Shown here piece by piece: positions 46,816 to 55,060 of a stretch of DNA of 64,000 bases (the stretch's first letter is position 1; every line of letters starts with the position of its first letter). The DNA comes from Bosea sp. AS-1. Its GTDB lineage: Bacteria > Pseudomonadota > Alphaproteobacteria > Rhizobiales > Beijerinckiaceae. Made by a program: the position numbers and the translations under genes. The notes beneath the pieces are model-generated. The model was given only the letters and a program-made list of their open reading frames with translations. It was not told the DNA's origin and searched no databases. Location of the stretch: positions 2,080,501 to 2,144,500 of the forward strand of contig NZ_CP022372.1 in the NCBI RefSeq assembly GCF_002220095.1. The letters are read 5' to 3'.

Positions 46816-48264
46816 TCAGGCCGCGCGGATATGGCCGAGGAACTGGGCGACCTCCTGGTCGAGGTGGGTCGATTGCTGAGAGAGAGTATCGGCCGATTCG
46901 GCGATGTGGCTCGCGGCGGCGTCCGTCTCGGTCGCCATGCGGCTGGCGAACTCGATGTGCTCGCCCGCGACGACCGTTTCGTTCGCGACGCGGCCGAGAT
47001 TGGCGGCGATGCCGGCCGCGGCCGAGGTCTGTTGCTCGACCACCGCTGCGACCTGGCTCGAAATACGGTTGAGGGAGCCGATTGTCGTATTCATCGTGTC
47101 GATTGCAGAGATGGCAGTCCGGCTCGAATAGTGGATCGCGTCGATCTGGGACTGGATCGCCTCCGTCGCGTGCGACGTCTGCTCGGCCAGCGACTTGATC
47201 TCCTGCGCGACGACGCTGAAGCCGCCGCGCGCATGGCCGAGCCGCGCCGCCTCGATCGAGGCGTTGAGGGCGAGCAGGTTGGTGTGTTGGGCGATCGTCG
47301 AGATCGTCACCACGATGGTGCTGATCTCGTCGGCCTTGCGCGAGAGGTCGGCGACCGAATCGAGCACCGCGCCGGCCTGGCGCGTGGTGTCGCCGACGAT
47401 GCGCGTCGTTTCCCCAACCTGCCTGTCGACTTCGGCGAAGGAATCGGCGAGCTCCGCCGTGACCTGCCCGACGGCCAGCACGTTCGCCGACATTTCCCGG
47501 GAGGATCGCGAGGCCACGGTGGAGCGCGCGGAGACCTCGGCGGCGCCGTTGCGCATGCCCTGCGAGGAAAGGTGCAGCGACTGGATCGACTGCACCAGGT
47601 CGCGCGTGATGCCGGTGATCCGTTGCTCGAACTCATTGGCGATGCGGTGCAGGACCTGGCGGCGCTCGCCGGCTGCGCGTGTCGTCGTTTCGGCTACGTC
47701 CCGCCGCGCCTCATCCGCCACCTTGCGAGCGACGTCAGCCTCCTGCCGCTCCCGTTCGGTCGTCTGCATCGAGTGCTTGAGGGCCTGCACCATCCAGCTC
47801 AAGGCGATCGATTGCACGATGACGATACCCGCATGCAGGAAAACCCGGCCGACATCGTTGCCGTTCGGGAAGACGCCAGCCGCATAGAACAGGCTGACGA
47901 GCAGGTGGTGGGCGCCGATCAGAGCTGTCGCCGGAACGAAGATCCGCCAGTCGAGCCAGCCGGCCAGCACCGTCAGCATGGCGAAGAAATACATGTGCAT
48001 GTCGGACTGGTAGGGATGCTCGCGGAAGGCATAGACCAGCAGCATCACCTGGCCGAGGACGGCGGCGCTGCTGGTCTGCCGGGTGACCCAGCCGGTGCGG
48101 TTGGCGAGCCAGGCCAGCGTGGCGATCACGGCAAAGGCCGTGCCGGCGACAGGAATCATCACGTCCTGTCGGAAGGAGACCAGGAAGAGAAGCGCCGCGT
48201 TGGCCCAGAGCAGGCCGATCAGGAGCGGGGCGAAGCTATGGCGAAAGCGCTCGACGCTCGTCAT
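46816..48264 (-). CDS. Methyl-accepting chemotaxis protein with multi-pass membrane sensor
   Basis: 482 residues. The N-terminal ~160 residues hold about six hydrophobic helices ([20 protein letters not shown] through [20 protein letters not shown]) with only short loops; no periplasmic ligand domain or clear HAMP was seen. After a coiled coil, the signalling domain has [20 protein letters not shown] followed by [20 protein letters not shown]. The hairpin tip deviates slightly from the consensus ([10 protein letters not shown] for GEAGRGFAVV). The start at 48264 overlaps the upstream stop (TGATG), which supports it over an ATG at 48294. Confidence 0.93.
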   Translation of the reverse strand: MTSVERFRHSFAPLLIGLLWANAALLFLVSFRQDVMIPVAGTAFAVIATLAWLANRTGWVTRQTSSAAVLGQVMLLVYAFREHPYQSDMHMYFFAMLTVLAGWLDWRIFVPATALIGAHHLLVSLFYAAGVFPNGNDVGRVFLHAGIVIVQSIALSWMVQALKHSMQTTERERQEADVARKVADEARRDVAETTTRAAGERRQVLHRIANEFEQRITGITRDLVQSIQSLHLSSQGMRNGAAEVSARSTVASRSSREMSANVLAVGQVTAELADSFAEVDRQVGETTRIVGDTTRQAGAVLDSVADLSRKADEISTIVVTISTIAQHTNLLALNASIEAARLGHARGGFSVVAQEIKSLAEQTSHATEAIQSQIDAIHYSSRTAISAIDTMNTTIGSLNRISSQVAAVVEQQTSAAAGIAANLGRVANETVVAGEHIEFASRMATETDAAASHIAESADTLSQQSTHLDQEVAQFLGHIRAA

Positions 48265-48575
48265 CAGATGCTCCAGCGCCGGATGCGGACGCAAAGATGC
48301 GCGACTGAACCGTCCAGAACCAGCCAGGCGCCGGATTGGTAGAGTGCGGAGGAGAAGCCGGCAGCATCTGCGATCGTCGTGATCGTGGCGGAGGTGGTGT
48401 CGATCTCGATGAGGCTGCCGCCGGCCTGTGCGACCGCCTCCGACATGGCCTTCGCCGTGCTTCCGGCCGGAAAGAAGGCGACCATCGGCCGGCCGGGAAC
48501 CGGCCGCATCGCGGCCAGGAATGCCGCCAGGACGATCATGACGGCCAGCACGAGCCCGAAGGCTATCTCACGCAT
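48264..48575 (-). CDS. Small exported or membrane protein coupled to the chemoreceptor
   Basis: 103 residues: an N-terminal hydrophobic helix ([20 protein letters not shown]), then a soluble part ([60 protein letters not shown]). No family recognised. Its stop overlaps the chemoreceptor start (TGATG), so the two are translated together and the small protein might be a periplasmic partner of the receptor. The start is at an ATG after a modest upstream site. Confidence 0.72.
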   Translation of the reverse strand: MREIAFGLVLAVMIVLAAFLAAMRPVPGRPMVAFFPAGSTAKAMSEAVAQAGGSLIEIDTTSATITTIADAAGFSSALYQSGAWLVLDGSVAHLCVRIRRWSI

Positions 48576-48678
48576 GCGAAGCCCCCCGGCTTGCCGACGC
48601 TGCTGTGGCAATACTCGCTCAGGTTGCGCTGAATAGGTTTCCGCTGGGTTAAGCCCTCTGCGGAATCTGGGAGGCCGC

Positions 48679-49677
48679 TCAGGCGCCGAAGCGGTCGCGC
48701 CAGGCCGGCAGCGCGCCGGGGAAAGGCAGGGCCGTCGCGGCGTGGATACCGCGCGCCACGGCCCGCGCCAGCACGTCGGCCGCCGTCGCACAGAGCTCGG
48801 TCAGCGCGAAGGCGTCGGATGGTGCTCCGCTATAGCCGGTCGCTGCCGCGAAGACGACGTCGCCGTCGAGCGGGGCGTGGGCGGGGCGCAAGGCGCGGCC
48901 AAGGCCGTCATGGGCAGCGAGTGCCAGCCGTTTCGCCTGCGCCTTGGTCAGCACGGCATCTGTCGCGACCAACGCGATCGTGGTGTTGCGGCCGGTCCCG
49001 CCCTTGAAGCGCAAGGCGGTTTCCGCCGGCGTGATCGCCGCCGGCCAGCCGAGGCGGCCGAATTCGGCCTCGTGCTCGTAGGGCGCGCCCCAGAAATGCG
49101 GACCATCGCCGATCGTCGCGCTACCGACGGCGTTGACGGCCACGAGCGCGCCGACGATCTGGCCGGTTGCAGCTCGGGCGCTCGCCGAGCCGAGCCCGCC
49201 CTTCAGGTTCACCGTCGTCGCGCCATAGCCGGCGCCTGCGGTGCCGAGCGCAAAATCGGCGCCTGCTGCGGCGGCGGCCTCGGCGCCGAGCCGGCGATAG
49301 GGCGTCTCGCCCTCGCCGCGGGCCCAGGGCTTGTCGCCGCCATTCATCAGGTCGAACAGGATCGCCTGCGGCACGATCGGGACGCGGAAGCTGCCAACGG
49401 GAAACCCGCGCCCCTGGCCGGCGAGCCAGCTCATCACGCCGTCAGCCGCGCCGAGGCCCCAGGCAGAGCCACCGGAAAGGACGATGGCGTCGACATGCTC
49501 GACGGTCATCTCGGGCTCGAGCAGGGCCGTGTCGCGCGTGCCCGGCCCGCCGCCGAGCACGGCCGCGGAGGCGATGGCGGGGCGCTCGAACAGCGCAGCG
49601 GTGACGCCGGTCGCCGCCGCCGCGTCATGGGCCTGGCCGATGAGGACGCCACGGACATCGGTGATAAGGTTGCGCAT
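48679..49677 (-). CDS. P1-family (DmpA-like) aminopeptidase
   Basis: 332 residues from MRNLITDVRGVLIGQAHDAA. DmpA/L-aminopeptidase D-esterase family of N-terminal nucleophile enzymes that self-cleave before a serine. Visible blocks are AAVLGGGPGTRDTALLEPEM, VDAIVLSGGSAWGLGAADGV and GYGATTVNLKGGLGSASARA, where the Gly-Ser of GLGSAS fits the processing site, followed by VVFAAATGYSGAPSDAFALT. Substrate not predictable. An in-frame ATG at 49725 would add 16 residues. Divergent from the LTXXQ gene. Confidence 0.9.
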   Translation of the reverse strand: MRNLITDVRGVLIGQAHDAAAATGVTAALFERPAIASAAVLGGGPGTRDTALLEPEMTVEHVDAIVLSGGSAWGLGAADGVMSWLAGQGRGFPVGSFRVPIVPQAILFDLMNGGDKPWARGEGETPYRRLGAEAAAAAGADFALGTAGAGYGATTVNLKGGLGSASARAATGQIVGALVAVNAVGSATIGDGPHFWGAPYEHEAEFGRLGWPAAITPAETALRFKGGTGRNTTIALVATDAVLTKAQAKRLALAAHDGLGRALRPAHAPLDGDVVFAAATGYSGAPSDAFALTELCATAADVLARAVARGIHAATALPFPGALPAWRDRFGA

Positions 49678-49848
49678 GACAGCCTCTGGGACCGAACCGA
49701 ATCGCGCCGGGCGCGTTGGCGTCACATTACGATCTTTTCATCCGCGAGCCATCGCCGGTTCACGCGCTGGAAGCGACCGTGATGCCATCGCCGATCGGCT
49801 TCGAGACCCGCAGAGCGACACGTTACAGGCTGCCCCGAGGAGACCTTC

Positions 49849-50502
49849 ATGAAACCCATCGCCCTCATTGCTGCATCGTCCATCGTGGCGCTCGCCAGCA
49901 CCTTCGCGCTGGCTCAGCCGCAGACTGTCCCGCCGGCCGGCGGTGGCGACAAGAAGCAGGAGCAGAGCACGGAGACCCGCGAGCAGCGTCGCGACGAATG
50001 GCGCCAGCGCCGGGCGGAGCAGGCCAAGGCCCGGCTGGAGCAGCGCTTCGCGAAGGTCCGCGAAGACCTCAAGCTCAAGCCCGAGCAGGTGCCGCTCTTC
50101 GACAGGGTCGAGGCCCTGATCAAGCAGCGCTCCGAACAGCGCCCAGAGCGCTGGGCCGCGATGCGCGAGGAGCGCGAGAAGCTGCGCAGCGCCGATCTGA
50201 TGGAGCGGATTGATGCGCGCGCCAAGCGTCTCGGCGAACGCGCTGCCTCGTCGAAGGAACTGGCCGATACGGTGAGGCCGCTCTGGGCGACGCTGAGCGA
50301 CGAGCAGAAGACGGTGCTGCGCCGCTCCGTCCGGCAGGCGATGGCCGACGGCCGGGAGCGCTTCCGCGAGATGCGCGAATGGCGCGGGCGCGGTAACCGC
50401 GACGGCGATCATGGCTGGGGCTGGCATCGCGGACGCGACGACCGGCGCGGCAATGACCGTGGTGGCTATGACGACAACGACGGCGGCGGCTACGACGACT
50501 GA
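49849..50502 (+). CDS. LTXXQ (Spy/CpxP-like) periplasmic protein with Gly/Asp/Arg-rich tail
   Basis: 217 residues with a GAGGAG ribosome site. Signal peptide (LIAASSIVALASTFALAQ), then a helical, highly charged body with two motif-like pieces (LKLKPEQVPLFDRVEALIK and LWATLSDEQKTVLRRSVRQ), the spaced LTXXQ-type motif of Spy/CpxP chaperones. The last ~45 residues are a low-complexity tail of Gly, Asp, Arg and His (RGRGNRDGDHGWGWHRGRDD). Probably a stress-related periplasmic chaperone. A terminator follows. Confidence 0.87.
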   Translation: MKPIALIAASSIVALASTFALAQPQTVPPAGGGDKKQEQSTETREQRRDEWRQRRAEQAKARLEQRFAKVREDLKLKPEQVPLFDRVEALIKQRSEQRPERWAAMREEREKLRSADLMERIDARAKRLGERAASSKELADTVRPLWATLSDEQKTVLRRSVRQAMADGRERFREMREWRGRGNRDGDHGWGWHRGRDDRRGNDRGGYDDNDGGGYDD

Positions 50503-50526
50503 GGTCGCTACCTCCTGACAACAATC

Positions 50527-50553
50527 GGCCGGCTTCTGCGAGCCGGCCTTTTT
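50527..50553 (+). terminator. Terminator of the LTXXQ gene
   Basis: GGCCGGCT (50527-50534) pairs with AGCCGGCC (50541-50548), loop of 6 bases, followed by TTTTT. It is 25 bp after the stop codon. Confidence 0.88.
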
Positions 50554-50596
50554 CTTGGATTCAGCGTTGCCCCGAACGGGCGAGGGGCCTTTCGCC

Positions 50597-50848
50597 TCAG
50601 CCGCCGACTGCGTCGGAGACGCATTTCTTGGTGAAGCTCGTCTTGGCTGCACCGGCGAGCTTCTTGTCCGCCGCCTGCTTGTCGCAGGCCGAGGCGGCGT
50701 CCTTCTCGCATTTGCTCAGGAAACTGGTCTTGGCCGCACCGGCAAGCTTCTTGTCGCCGGCCTGGACATTGCAGCTTTGCGCATGGGCGAAGCTCGCGCT
50801 GCACGTCAGCGCCAGGGCGATCAACAGGGCTCTGGTCATCCGAATCAC
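50597..50848 (-). CDS. Small secreted protein with two PsiF-like repeats
   Basis: 83 residues: signal peptide (TRALLIALALTCSASFAHAQ), then two near-identical ~30-residue units, each with DKKLAGAAKTSF followed by xxKC. Cysteines recur at the repeat borders (CNVQAGDKKL, KCEKDAASACDKQAADKK, KKCVSDAVGG), suggesting disulfides. It resembles the PsiF repeat seen at 29114-29374. Function unknown. Convergent with the LTXXQ gene. Confidence 0.82.
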   Translation of the reverse strand: MIRMTRALLIALALTCSASFAHAQSCNVQAGDKKLAGAAKTSFLSKCEKDAASACDKQAADKKLAGAAKTSFTKKCVSDAVGG

Positions 50849-51048
50849 TCCCGACGGGTGGTTGCGACAATGACGCTACGGCATTGTGGCGCGATTGAGA
50901 ATGGATATCGCGGTTGCGGCCTCAATTCCGTCAAACTTGCTAACCTACGGAAGTGGCAGCGGATTTCGTGATTCACCATGTCTGTTCAAGTTGGATTCAC
51001 GGCTTCCCGTTTACGCTTTGTCAGTCACTGCAATGCGAGGGATGAGCC

Positions 51049-51201
51049 ATGAAGAGCACGTGGCTGACATGGGGAATGCGGACCTTCATCGGTTCCGTCT
51101 TCGTCATCTGTCTGTTCGGACCTTATGCGCTGTCGATCCTGATCGGCTGCCTTGGCCTCGGCTGCTATTGCTTCAGGAACCAGGTGGGCTCGCACCTCTA
51201 G
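51049..51201 (+). CDS. Possible 50-residue membrane peptide
   Basis: Reading frame MKSTWLTWGMRTFIGSVFVI continuing to a TAG at 51201, with one long hydrophobic stretch (FIGSVFVICLFGPYALSILI) and three cysteines near its end. A GAGGG sequence lies upstream of the ATG and a strong hairpin lies 26 bp after the stop. Both support a real small gene, but no family is recognised. Confidence 0.45.
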   Translation: MKSTWLTWGMRTFIGSVFVICLFGPYALSILIGCLGLGCYCFRNQVGSHL

Positions 51202-51227
51202 AGCTCGCTACGATTGCCCGCGCAGGG

Positions 51228-51270
51228 GCAATGAAAAGGGGCGGTCCATCGGGCCGCCCTTTCTCATTGC
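51228..51270. terminator. Hairpin between the small ORF and the minus-strand gene
   Basis: Outer arms GCAATGA (51228-51234) and TCATTGC (51264-51270) enclose an inner GGGCGG/CCGCCC stem flanked by AAA and TTT. It is symmetric and lies between convergent genes, so it may terminate both. Confidence 0.7.
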
Positions 51271-51284
51271 CGGGTACCGGAGTC

Positions 51285-51581
51285 TCATCGCCTGCGGCGC
51301 AGGTGGCAGACCTTGACCTTTCCACCTCGCCCATCTGCCCGCCAGACGCAGCCGGGACGGCTGGGTGTCCGGTCGTAGATGTGAATCTCCGCGCGACGGT
51401 TGCGGTTGAAGCTCTGGTTCGAGAAATCATGCCCGCCGACGCGAACATTGCGGCCGAACCGCACCTCTGCCTGTGCGGCGGGCGCCATCGGGATAAGTGC
51501 AATCGGGGCCGCCAGCAGGACCAGCGCTATGGCGGTCCACACGCTCCATCGGCCTTCGCGTGAGGAGAGAGGCATCGACAT
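51285..51581 (-). CDS. Small secreted basic protein, unknown
   Basis: 98 residues. An N-terminal signal-like segment (WTAIALVLLAAPIALIPMAP, cleavage near AQAEV) is followed by a basic domain with VRFGRNVRVGGHDFSNQSFN, HIYDRTPSRPGCVWRADGRG and KVKVCHLRRRR; two cysteines may pair. No family is recognised. Probably periplasmic. Confidence 0.65.
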   Translation of the reverse strand: MSMPLSSREGRWSVWTAIALVLLAAPIALIPMAPAAQAEVRFGRNVRVGGHDFSNQSFNRNRRAEIHIYDRTPSRPGCVWRADGRGGKVKVCHLRRRR

Positions 51582-51597
51582 GGCGGAAGCCTAGGAC

Positions 51598-51642
51598 ATC
51601 GGACCGAAAAGTGGAATCCGCTTTTTTGGAAAAATCCGATGC
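51598..51642. repeat. Palindromic intergenic repeat, copy 2
   Basis: Variant of the element at 24314-24357: CATCGGACCGAAAAGTGG at one end and AAAAATCCGATGCG at the other, with complementary ends CATCGG/CCGATG. The middle is less symmetric (ATCCGCTTTTTTGG). Confidence 0.7.
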
Positions 51643-51662
51643 GCCAACAATGAGATAGGCCG

Positions 51663-51696
51663 TCGCGATTGCGCCAGGATGGACGCGCGATGATCT
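51663..51696. repeat. Second copy of the CGCGATGATCT repeat
   Basis: 34 bases matching 25509-25542 at 29 positions; the shared end is CGCGCGATGATCT. It lies directly beside copy 2 of the AAAAGTGG palindrome, in the gap downstream of rpsD. Confidence 0.6.
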
Positions 51697-51779
51697 CGGG
51701 AAGCTCGCGCCAAGATTCGACAGCAAGGCGGGAAAAGAGCTCTGCAAGGCAGCTCCCGGCCGACAAGCCCTCAAGATAC

Positions 51780-51809
51780 AAAAAAGGGGACGGCGAAATC
51801 GCCATCCCC
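51780..51809 (-). terminator. Terminator of rpsD
   Basis: On the minus strand GGGGATGGCG pairs with CGCCGTCCCC (one T-G pair) around a 4-base loop and is followed by six Ts. It begins 44 bp after the rpsD stop. Confidence 0.88.
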
Positions 51810-51852
51810 TGAATGTCGCTTGCGAGCGGCCGGTGGGGCCGCCGCGACCGCA

Positions 51853-52470
51853 TCAGCGCGAGTAGAACTCGATGACGAGGTTCGGCTCCATCTGCACCGC
51901 GTAGGGCACGTCCGTGAGGGTAGGCGTACGGGTGAAGGTGGCGGAGAACTTGGTGTGGTCGGCGTCGATGTAGTCCGGCACGTCGCGCTCGGCGAGAGCG
52001 GCGGATTCGATGACGATGGCGAGCTGCTTGGAGCTCTCCTTGACCGCGATCACGTCGCCCGGCTTCACCTGATAGGAAGCGATGTTGACGCGCTTGCCGT
52101 TCACGGTGACGTGGCCGTGGTTGACGAACTGGCGGGCGGCGAAGACGGTCGGCACGAACTTGGCGCGGTAGATCACCGCGTCGAGACGACGCTCGAGCAG
52201 GCCGATCAGGTTCTCGCCCGAGTCGCCCTTGAGGCGGATCGCCTCGGCGTAGTAGCGGCGGAACTGCTTCTCGGAGATCGAGCCGTAATAGCCCTTCAGC
52301 TTCTGCTTGGCGCGCAGCTGCGTGCCGAAGTCGGACGGCTTGCCCTTGCGGCGCTGGCCGTGCTGGCCGGGGCCGTATTCACGACGGTTGACCGGGGACT
52401 TCGGGCGGCCCCAGATGTTCTGACCAAGACGGCGGTCAATCTTGTACTTTGCCTCATGGCGCTTCGACAT
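51853..52470 (-). CDS. rpsD: 30S ribosomal protein S4
   Basis: Primary 16S rRNA-binding protein of the small subunit and, in enterics, a translational repressor. 205 residues starting [20 protein letters not shown], with the alphaproteobacterial insert [20 protein letters not shown] and the S4 RNA-binding domain ([40 protein letters not shown]). It ends VIEFYSR. GAGAGG lies 9 bases upstream. It stands alone, as usual in this class, with a terminator behind. Confidence 0.98.
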   Translation of the reverse strand: MSKRHEAKYKIDRRLGQNIWGRPKSPVNRREYGPGQHGQRRKGKPSDFGTQLRAKQKLKGYYGSISEKQFRRYYAEAIRLKGDSGENLIGLLERRLDAVIYRAKFVPTVFAARQFVNHGHVTVNGKRVNIASYQVKPGDVIAVKESSKQLAIVIESAALAERDVPDYIDADHTKFSATFTRTPTLTDVPYAVQMEPNLVIEFYSR

Positions 52471-52573
52471 GTCGCGTGTCCTCTCAGGTTCGCGAGTTGA
52501 GGACCGCGCCCTCCTGCTCCAGGCAGCTTGCCGAACATCCTGCGGATGCTCGATTGCGAGCTGCCATTTTCTC

Positions 52574-52621
52574 TGCATCGGCTTTGCCCGAAAAATGGAA
52601 GCCACTTTTCGGACCGACGCA
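52574..52621. repeat. Palindromic intergenic repeat, copy 3
   Basis: GCATCGGCTTTGCCCG at one end and CGGACCGACGC at the other with AAAAATGGAAGCCACTTTT in the middle; closest to the reverse complement of copy 2. It lies upstream of rpsD. Confidence 0.7.
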
Positions 52622-52668
52622 CCGGGATGACAGATCCAGCTTCCGAAGAAGAGCGGATCACGGGTGCG

Positions 52669-52700
52669 GAAAAAGCCACGCGGCCCCGTGAGGAGCCGCG
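52669..52700 (-). terminator. Terminator of the His-rich peptide gene
   Basis: On the minus strand CGCGGCTCC pairs with GGGGCCGCG (one wobble) around TCAC, then TGGCTTTTT. It lies 64 bp beyond the stop of the minus-strand gene at 52765. Confidence 0.7.
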
Positions 52701-52764
52701 CGACGAAAGGGCGTATGACGGAAAGCCGGCTTCGAGTCAATTCCGCACAGGCAGAAAGCCGAAT

Positions 52765-53007
52765 TCAGCGCCAATGGCGGTGATGACGATAATGACGATA
52801 ATAATGGTGGCGCGGACGGTGCTTGTACCAGCCATAGTGATGGCCGCGATTCCAGACGTAATGCCGGCGCGGCCCGTGGCGGTAAACGGCGTGATGTCCG
52901 TGGCCCCTGTGCCAGCCATGGGGCTTTGCCTGCGCTTCGGTACCCGCTCCGAAACCGGCGAACGCGAAGCCGATCGCAAGCGCACACAGCAATAGCAGTT
53001 TTCTCAT
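52765..53007 (-). CDS. Secreted His/Arg/Tyr-rich peptide
   Basis: 80 residues from ATG at 53007 with GAGGAA upstream. Signal peptide (LLLLCALAIGFAFAGFGAG, cleavage near EAQAKP) then a mature part composed largely of His, Arg, Tyr, Gly and Trp (HGWHRGHGHHAVYRHGPRRH). It could bind metals through its ~20 histidines, but no family role is known. A terminator is present downstream. Confidence 0.75.
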   Translation of the reverse strand: MRKLLLLCALAIGFAFAGFGAGTEAQAKPHGWHRGHGHHAVYRHGPRRHYVWNRGHHYGWYKHRPRHHYYRHYRHHRHWR

Positions 53008-53077
53008 GACCCGGATTCCTCGATTTCCTCGCGATGGTCGCCATCGCCGGAACGCACGGGAAAGAGCCGGAGTTCCG

Positions 53078-53944
53078 TCAGTTCGCGAGCGGCATGGGTT
53101 CGACAACGACCTGCGCCAGGCCGTAGCCGGCGAGCGCGATGCGCAACGGCCCGGTCAGGCCGGCGCCGCTGGTGAAGACGGCCGCTGCGTCAGGGCAGGT
53201 GAGGCTGAAGCCCTTCGCCGCCGGTAGCAGGTCGGAGACGCGACGGGCGATCGCCGGGGCCGGGTCTATCCATTCGACCGGCCAGGGCGCGAGCCGCTTC
53301 ATCCGTTCGAGCAAGAGCGGATAATGCGTGCAGGAGAGGGTGACGACGTCGGTGCGCCGGCCTTCCGCTTCGACGAAGCAGGGAGCGATCTCCGCGGCGA
53401 GGACGGCGTCGTCGACGGCCTCGCCCTTTAGCGCCTGTTCGGCGAGGCCGGCGAGGCGGGTCGCGCCGACGAGGGTAACGCGGTGGCTCGTCGCATAGGT
53501 CTCGATCAGCTCGCGGGTGTAGTCGCGCGCCACGGTGCCGGGCGTCGCCAGCACCGAGATCAGGCCGCTGCGGGTCGCAGCCGCTGCCGGCTTGATCGCC
53601 GGGACGGTGCCGACGAAGGGGATGGCGAAGCGCGCCCGCAGGGCCGGCAGCACCAGCGTCGAGGCCGTGTTGCAGGCGATCACCGCGAGATCGGGGTGAA
53701 AGCGCGCGACGAGGCGCTCCATCACCGCGAGCACGCGCGTGACCAGCTCGTCCTCGCTGAGGCGGCCATAGGGAAAGCCGGCATCGTCGGCGGCGTAGAC
53801 GATATGGGCGCCCGGGCAGGCCCGGGTGGTACGCCCGAGCACGGTGAGGCCGCCGAGGCCGGAATCGAAGACGAGGATAGTGGGTTGGAGGCGGGGGATC
53901 GCGAGAGGGCGATGGCCCGTTCCGGCGAGAAGATCGACCTGCAT
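53078..53944 (-). CDS. murI: Glutamate racemase
   Basis: Makes D-glutamate for peptidoglycan. 288 residues from the ATG at 53944. Substrate motif ILVFDSGLGGLTVLGRT, first catalytic cysteine in LAVIACNTASTLVLP, and second in VVTLSCTHYPLLLERM; both cysteines and FPYG (in DDAGFPYGRLSEDEL) are intact. An in-frame ATG at 53965 would add 7 residues. Convergent neighbours are absent; the MarR-GNAT gene diverges. Confidence 0.96.
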   Translation of the reverse strand: MQVDLLAGTGHRPLAIPRLQPTILVFDSGLGGLTVLGRTTRACPGAHIVYAADDAGFPYGRLSEDELVTRVLAVMERLVARFHPDLAVIACNTASTLVLPALRARFAIPFVGTVPAIKPAAAATRSGLISVLATPGTVARDYTRELIETYATSHRVTLVGATRLAGLAEQALKGEAVDDAVLAAEIAPCFVEAEGRRTDVVTLSCTHYPLLLERMKRLAPWPVEWIDPAPAIARRVSDLLPAAKGFSLTCPDAAAVFTSGAGLTGPLRIALAGYGLAQVVVEPMPLAN

Positions 53945-54081
53945 GACAGCGCCGCGAAACGTCAAAGCCCGATACCGCCAGAGAGGCGTTAAGCGAGGGT
54001 CAATGCGGCTTGGCGCGGCTGTCTCAAATTTAGTTGACTTTGTCCATTAATTCGATGTTCGCTCACTGGCAGGAGGGCGTC

Positions 54082-55008
54082 ATGGCAGAGCGTGAGACCA
54101 CGGCCGTCGCGGCCATTCGTCGGTTCAACCGGTTCCATACGCGCTGGATCGGTGCGCTGGGCGGAAACCTGCATGGATCGGGCTTCGCGCTCATCGAGGC
54201 GCGCGTGCTTTACGAGCTGGCGGAGCGGGATGGCTGCCTTGCGGTGGAGTTGTCGCGGGACCTCGATCTCGACCCAGCCTACCTCTCGCGCATTCTGAAG
54301 CGCTTCGAGGGGCAAGGTTGGCTCGAGCGGCAGCGTTCGGACGCGGATGGCCGCGCGTTTCGGCTCCGGCTCACGGAGGAGGGACAGGCCGCCTTCAGGC
54401 CGCTGGAAGCGGCCTCGCGGGCGCAGGCCGAGACGATCCTGTCGCGGCTTTCCATGACGGAGCGCGACCGGCTGGTCGGAGCGCTTTCCGATACGCAGTC
54501 TCTCCTGTCCGGAGAGCGGACGACGAGACCGCGGCCGTTGATCCGCGAGCATCGCGCCGGGGATATCGGCTGGGTGGTTTCGGCACATGGCCGGCTCTAC
54601 GCCGAAGATTACGGCTGGGACCTGACGTTCGAGGCGCTGGTCGCCGAGATCGCGGCCAAGTTCCTGCGCGAGTTCAAGCCGGGGCGCGAGCGTTGCTTCA
54701 TCGCCGAGCTGGACGGCGCGCCGGTCGGATCGAGCTTCGTTGTCGAGGAGGATGCGCGGACGGCCAAGCTCAGGCTCGTGCTGGTGGAGAAGCGGGCACA
54801 GGGGTTTGGGCTGGGCAAGGCGCTGGTGCAGGAGGCGGTCGATTTCGCGCGCGCCGCCGGATACCAGCGCATGGCGCTGTGGACGAACGACATCCTGCAT
54901 GCTGCACGGGCCATCTATATTGCCGAGGGGTTCAAGCTGGTGGCCGAGGAGCGGCACCATTCCTTCGGCAAGGATCTGGTCGGCCAGAACTGGGAATTGA
55001 CCCTCTAG
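54082..55008 (+). CDS. MarR regulator-GNAT acetyltransferase fusion
   Basis: 308 residues from the ATG at 54082 with AGGAGG at the right distance. Residues ~1-145 are a MarR winged helix (AIRRFNRFHTRWIGALGGNL, ARVLYELAERDGCLAVELSR, DLDLDPAYLSRILKRFEGQG, LERQRSDADGRAFRLRLTEE). Residues ~155-305 are a GNAT domain with the acetyl-CoA loop LVLVEKRAQGFGLGKALVQE and NDILHAARAIYIAEGFKLVA. This fusion is a recognised family, but its targets and substrate are not known. Confidence 0.93.
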   Translation: MAERETTAVAAIRRFNRFHTRWIGALGGNLHGSGFALIEARVLYELAERDGCLAVELSRDLDLDPAYLSRILKRFEGQGWLERQRSDADGRAFRLRLTEEGQAAFRPLEAASRAQAETILSRLSMTERDRLVGALSDTQSLLSGERTTRPRPLIREHRAGDIGWVVSAHGRLYAEDYGWDLTFEALVAEIAAKFLREFKPGRERCFIAELDGAPVGSSFVVEEDARTAKLRLVLVEKRAQGFGLGKALVQEAVDFARAAGYQRMALWTNDILHAARAIYIAEGFKLVAEERHHSFGKDLVGQNWELTL

Positions 55009-55060
55009 GGCTGCATGCTAGGCCGGATCGGCGAAGGGCGAAACGCGGCGCCGATTGCCT

